From NCBI GenBank assembly GCA_945878705.1, contig CAMCUE010000048.1, forward strand, positions 1 through 7,998: a stretch of DNA of 7,998 nt, written 5' to 3'. The notes under the pieces were generated by a model. It had not been told where the DNA came from. It saw only the letters and a list, made by a program, of their open reading frames with translations, and ran no database searches. This stretch comes from Ferrithrix thermotolerans DSM 19514 (GTDB lineage: Bacteria; Actinomycetota; Acidimicrobiia; Acidimicrobiales; Ilumatobacteraceae). This document shows positions 5,392 to 7,998 of the stretch, in pieces. A program made the position numbers and the translations under genes. Position 1 is the stretch's first letter. Each line of letters begins with the position of its first letter.

Positions 5392-6333
5392 CTAGCGAAT
5401 TCCGGCAAACAAATCATTTTCAAGATGCTCTGAATCTGCGGTGTGATTTTCAAGACTTGACTTTGCCAAAATCCAATCTTCAAATGGATATACATCTGCA
5501 AGTTCTTCATCGCTAAGCCCGAACCAAAATGGTTCTTTTTCGTCGACTTGTGTTGCATGTGCTCTCAGCGACCCAGAGCGAGCCCATAAATATTTAGCGA
5601 TCTCTAATTTTGTTGTTATTCGGTCGTCCATGTTTGGTCGGTTAAACCAGTCATCGTCATACGGCGAAGAACCCCGCAAGCGCAACAGCGCTTCGTGTAC
5701 CGCTGTTAATCGCGAGCGTGACCAAACCGAGTAGTACATCTTTGAAGGTTGCCATGGTTGTCCGGCCTCTGGATACCAAAACGGATCACCCGCGCGATCA
5801 AAAGCCCGAACACTGATCTCATGCACTTTGACGTGATCTGGGTGTGGATAACCGCGATGGTCATCGTTATATGTCACCAACACGTGTGGCTTTTCTGTTC
5901 GAATTAATTTAACGAGTCGGCCAGTGGCTTGATCCATATCTGCCATATGAAAACACTCTGGGTTCAAATTTTTTGGACTGTCAACCATTCCTGAGTCGCG
6001 ATATCCAAGCATGTGTAATTTGCTAAATCCAATAATCTCGACACTGTTCGCAAGTTCGACGGGACGCACAGCCTCCATCAATTTTTGTTGAGCACTCTCA
6101 TCAAGTCCATGAAACGGCATACCAGGTTCTTTGAGTGCAGGGTTATTTAGATCGCCCTCTTCGCCACCAGTGCAACAAACCAACACTGTGCGTACGCCAG
6201 ACTCGCTGTACATTGCAAAAGTAGGTGCGCCCTTCGATGCTTCATCGTCTGGGTGCGCATGAATAGTCATCGCGCATAACTGATTGCCTTGCGCGTCGTA
6301 GCGCGGCGAAGTTCGCAAAGTAGATTTTCTCAC
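5392..6333 (-). CDS. mca: Mycothiol S-conjugate amidase (PIG-L/LmbE family)
   Basis: This 313-residue zinc amidase of the PIG-L superfamily would cleave mycothiol S-conjugates into a mercapturic acid, which is exported, and glucosaminyl-inositol, which is recycled. The zinc site is H25-A-H27-P-D-D30-E31 plus G-Y-P-H164-P-D-H167; by analogy with MshB/Mca, H27, D30 and H167 hold zinc and D29 and H164 take part in catalysis. Blocks that match Mycobacterium Mca as I recall it include H-P-D-D-E-x-S-K-G-A, T-G-G-E-x-G-D-x-x-N-P-A, the L-R-A-H-A-T-Q-V-D segment at 257-264, and a final D-L-F-A-G. These, and the long C-terminal region, favour Mca over the deacetylase MshB. The GTG start at 6333 gives about 14 residues more than the mycobacterial protein; M22 (6270) is an alternative. 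TAGCCT lies 7 bases upstream of the GTG. The gene is divergent from the PEBP-like lipoprotein. Confidence 0.92.
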   Translation of the reverse strand: MRKSTLRTSPRYDAQGNQLCAMTIHAHPDDEASKGAPTFAMYSESGVRTVLVCCTGGEEGDLNNPALKEPGMPFHGLDESAQQKLMEAVRPVELANSVEIIGFSKLHMLGYRDSGMVDSPKNLNPECFHMADMDQATGRLVKLIRTEKPHVLVTYNDDHRGYPHPDHVKVHEISVRAFDRAGDPFWYPEAGQPWQPSKMYYSVWSRSRLTAVHEALLRLRGSSPYDDDWFNRPNMDDRITTKLEIAKYLWARSGSLRAHATQVDEKEPFWFGLSDEELADVYPFEDWILAKSSLENHTADSEHLENDLFAGIR

Positions 6334-6340
6334 CTCGTGC

Positions 6341-6346
6341 AGGCTA
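6341..6346 (-). promoter_or_regulatory. Putative -10 element for mca
   Basis: Minus-strand TAGCCT lies seven bases before the GTG at 6333 and would place the transcript start at or next to the start codon. It supports GTG 6333 over the internal ATG at 6270. Confidence 0.42.
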
Positions 6347-6353
6347 GTGATCT

Positions 6354-6380
6354 TTGAGTTGTGTATTGATGCCGTAAACT
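6354..6380 (+). promoter_or_regulatory. Putative promoter of the PEBP-like lipoprotein gene
   Basis: TTGAGT (6354-6359) and TAAACT (6375-6380) resemble -35 and -10 boxes with a 15-base spacer, somewhat short. The -10 lies seven bases before ATG 6388, again suggesting a leaderless transcript. The element shares the 54-base divergent gap with the mca promoter, so the two may influence each other. Confidence 0.45.
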
Positions 6381-6387
6381 AACCTCA

Positions 6388-7044
6388 ATGCTCATCAAAC
6401 AAAAATCCCTTGGCAATCGCACCTCGCACATCGCTGTGCTTTGTTCGGTAGCTTTCGCCGTTGCATCGTGCTCAACAGATGGTCGCGTACTTCGTGACGC
6501 AGGACCTGGACAAGGTGAATCAGTAGCAATTGTCGTAACGACGGTTACCCCACCGACCGAAGTGCAGGACACGGGCGTACAGGCAACTTTCACTGTTTCG
6601 GGAACATGGCTTGATGATGGCGCAATTGATTCGCGACATACTTGCGCTGGCGCCAACATCTCCCCTTCTTTAGCTATTTCAAATACGCCAAGTTCGGCCA
6701 TGAGTTTGGCGATCACAGTTATTGATTTAGCCGTTCCAGAAAAACCACTTTGGGTGGTGGCAAACATCAATCCAGGTCAGACATCGATCCAAGAAGGCGG
6801 ACTTCCCGACGGAGTAATCGTTGGAGCAACAACAAACGACAAGAAAGTTAAAGCCGGATACAACGGTCCATGCCCCACAGATAGTGAACTACATCAATAT
6901 CTACTCGTCGTCTACGCACTTGATCAAATGCTTGAGTTCACTCCAGATCCGACATCACTAACTGACGCAAAATTACTTTATGAGGCAATTCAATCCAGTG
7001 CATTCGACTCTGCTGAAACTCGATTCTTCGCCCAAACCCCTTAA
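6388..7044 (+). CDS. YbhB/YbcL-type PEBP (Raf-kinase-inhibitor-like) predicted lipoprotein
   Basis: This 218-residue protein starts with a signal peptide (K4, K6, R11, hydrophobic 14-24) and the lipobox V25-A-S-C28, so it should be lipid-anchored outside the cytoplasmic membrane. Residues 29-62 form a polar Thr/Pro-containing linker. The rest matches the phosphatidylethanolamine-binding-protein fold of YbhB/YbcL: F-T-V-S-G, H84-T-C86-A-G-A-N-I-S-P (family form x-T-C-x-G-x-x-x-S-P), G157-Y-N-G-P-C162, then H169-Q-Y-L-L-V-V-Y-A-L-D. C86 and C162 might form a disulfide. The pocket differs from the usual D-P-D-A-P and H-W: here D113-L-A-V-P117 and L121-W122. A ligand or partner role is therefore uncertain, and the family's bacterial function is itself poorly known. 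Start ATG 6388 is supported by TAAACT seven bases upstream. The next gene begins about 30 bases downstream on the same strand. Confidence 0.85.
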   Translation: MLIKQKSLGNRTSHIAVLCSVAFAVASCSTDGRVLRDAGPGQGESVAIVVTTVTPPTEVQDTGVQATFTVSGTWLDDGAIDSRHTCAGANISPSLAISNTPSSAMSLAITVIDLAVPEKPLWVVANINPGQTSIQEGGLPDGVIVGATTNDKKVKAGYNGPCPTDSELHQYLLVVYALDQMLEFTPDPTSLTDAKLLYEAIQSSAFDSAETRFFAQTP

Positions 7045-7061
7045 TACATCCGCGTTGCGTG

Positions 7062-7067
7062 TAATGA
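7062..7067 (+). promoter_or_regulatory. Possible -10 element before the diguanylate cyclase gene
   Basis: TAATGA (followed by T) ends seven bases before the ATA at 7075, the same spacing seen at the mca and PEBP starts. A GAGG at 7070-7073 is too close to the ATA to serve as its ribosome site. The element is weak evidence for a separate promoter, because the spacer after the PEBP gene is only about 30 bases. Confidence 0.25.
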
Positions 7068-7074
7068 TTGAGGC

Positions 7075-7998
7075 ATAGACCCAAACATCGCGTCCCTGCT
7101 GACGGCTCTGCCGATCTGCTTATTTGAAACAGATACCGACGGTCGACTTGTTGCTGCCAACGACGCATTTCGTTTACTTGCACTCGCAGGAGCACCGCTT
7201 GTGGTTGGTACGGCACCGTGGGTGAACGCCCATCCGCAAGAGCGAACTTCAGCCGAGCGCGCTTGGCAACTTGCAAAGCAAACTCAATCGCAATTTAATT
7301 TTGAGTTTCGACTTTGGCAACCCAACGGCGATGCGATGTGGATTTTAATTTCGATGCAAGCACAAAAAAATAGTTCGGGCGTTGCGTCTAGTTATGTTGG
7401 CACCGCTCACGATGTAACTCAAGCAGTAGCACGACGAATGTTGAGTGAACAACTGATCGGTTTACTAGACGCATCGCATGACGCCGTCTTGGTGTTTGAT
7501 CGAAACGGTGGTTTGATGTTTGCGAACGACTACGCACAACGATTAGTTGGACTTAACGAAACCGCTGCACAAGGTGACGCCGCACTACAAACTTTTATTC
7601 AAGCGATTCGTGATCAACTTCCGCGTGAGATCACCACCGGCACTACATCAAATCGCTGGCAAGGCGAAGTTGGGTTTCGAAGTGCAGATGGAATTATGCG
7701 CACACTTGATGTCGTGTTACAGATTGTTCGAGACTCGCAAGGAGCAATTGAACACTACTCATCAATCGCCAGGGATATAACAGAATCAAAGCAATCACAA
7801 GATGAGCTGCAACGGCAAGCAACTCATGATGCACTTACTGGATTACCGAACAGAGTTTTATTTTTACGAAAACTTGCAGAGGCACTTGATCGCTCGCGAA
7901 CTTTAAAGCGGGGTGTGACTGTTTTATTTGTCGACCTTGACAAACTCAAAGATGTCAACGACACAATCGGACACTCAGTTGGCGATCAGTTGATCGTC
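7075..7998 (+). CDS. PAS-PAS-GGDEF diguanylate cyclase, N-terminal part (3' end outside window; start uncertain)
   Basis: An open frame runs from just after TGA 7069-7071 to the window end without a stop. Counting from ATA 7075, residues 13-115 form a PAS domain (C-L-F-E-T-D-x-D-G-R-L-V-A-A-N-D-A-F) closing in H-D113-V-T-Q. Residues 125-237 form a second PAS domain (D-A-V-L-V-F-D-R-N-G ... A-R-D234-I-T-E-S-K). From H251 comes the GGDEF entry T-H-D-A-L-T-G-L-P-N-R, then F-V-D287-L-D-K-L-K-D-V-N295-D-T-I-G-H. D287 is the expected Mg2+ ligand and N295 the guanine contact. The GG(D/E)EF loop, and any EAL domain, lie beyond the edge, so cyclase activity cannot be confirmed. The role is sensing through PAS and making c-di-GMP from GTP. 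No ATG, GTG or TTG stands near the start of the frame: the first GTG is 7201, inside PAS 1. Start is either ATA 7075, a CTG (7096 or 7099), or ATG 7064 with an indel. Confidence 0.85.
   Translation, partial: MDPNIASLLTALPICLFETDTDGRLVAANDAFRLLALAGAPLVVGTAPWVNAHPQERTSAERAWQLAKQTQSQFNFEFRLWQPNGDAMWILISMQAQKNSSGVASSYVGTAHDVTQAVARRMLSEQLIGLLDASHDAVLVFDRNGGLMFANDYAQRLVGLNETAAQGDAALQTFIQAIRDQLPREITTGTTSNRWQGEVGFRSADGIMRTLDVVLQIVRDSQGAIEHYSSIARDITESKQSQDELQRQATHDALTGLPNRVLFLRKLAEALDRSRTLKRGVTVLFVDLDKLKDVNDTIGHSVGDQLIV

Noticed and set aside
6330..6770. Minus-strand frame of 146 codons overlapping the PEBP gene and the mca start.
   Set aside because: The plus strand here encodes a clear lipoprotein signal and PEBP motifs, and the minus-strand translation has no recognisable motif.
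6938..7276. Minus-strand frame spanning the PEBP end and the PAS gene start, considered as an alternative to the start-less PAS gene.
   Set aside because: Its composition is that of a shadow frame, while the plus strand shows continuous PAS domain sequence in one frame.

Overview
The window comes from a chromosome with roughly balanced base composition and densely packed genes. Three of its genes point to Actinobacteria. One is a mycothiol S-conjugate amidase (Mca). One is an LLM oxidoreductase resembling the F420-dependent MSMEG_4141 family. One is a ChbG/HpnK-like deacetylase of the type I recall from actinobacteria. The modest GC content, TAG stop codons, GTG starts and apparently leaderless promoters would suit a streamlined, possibly aquatic, acidimicrobial lineage. 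That placement is inference from gene content and cannot be proven here.

Layout. Positions 1-486 hold the C-terminal end of a RecB-family PD-(D/E)XK nuclease with an Fe-S type cysteine cluster. Nine bases later comes a complete PAP2 phosphatase (496-1035). A short hairpin then separates it from a convergent 57-residue protein of unknown function (1061-1234, minus). A 180-base divergent spacer follows, AT-rich at one end. Next are a classical SDR (1415-2221) and a phytanoyl-CoA-dioxygenase-like enzyme (2244-3062), apparently one operon. The LLM oxidoreductase (3049-3963, minus) converges on them and overlaps the dioxygenase end by 14 bases. It is divergent from a thermonuclease predicted to be a lipoprotein (4006-4482). 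A ChbG/HpnK-like deacetylase (4522-5367) converges with mca (5392-6333, minus). Across a 54-base divergent promoter region from mca lies a PEBP/YbhB-like lipoprotein (6388-7044). The window ends inside a PAS-PAS-GGDEF protein (about 7075-7998) that has no conventional start codon.

How the genes relate. The SDR, dioxygenase and LLM oxidoreductase are three oxidoreductases side by side and could serve one catabolic route, but no substrate is visible. Mca belongs to mycothiol-dependent detoxification. The PAP2 protein, the lipoprotein nuclease and the PEBP lipoprotein act in or on the cell envelope. The final gene is a c-di-GMP signalling protein. I see no mobile element, CRISPR array, tRNA, rRNA or defence island. 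The region reads as ordinary core/accessory metabolism with several local oddities: a missing start codon, a deacetylase with altered motif residues, a repeat at a start codon, and promoter hexamers set directly against start codons.
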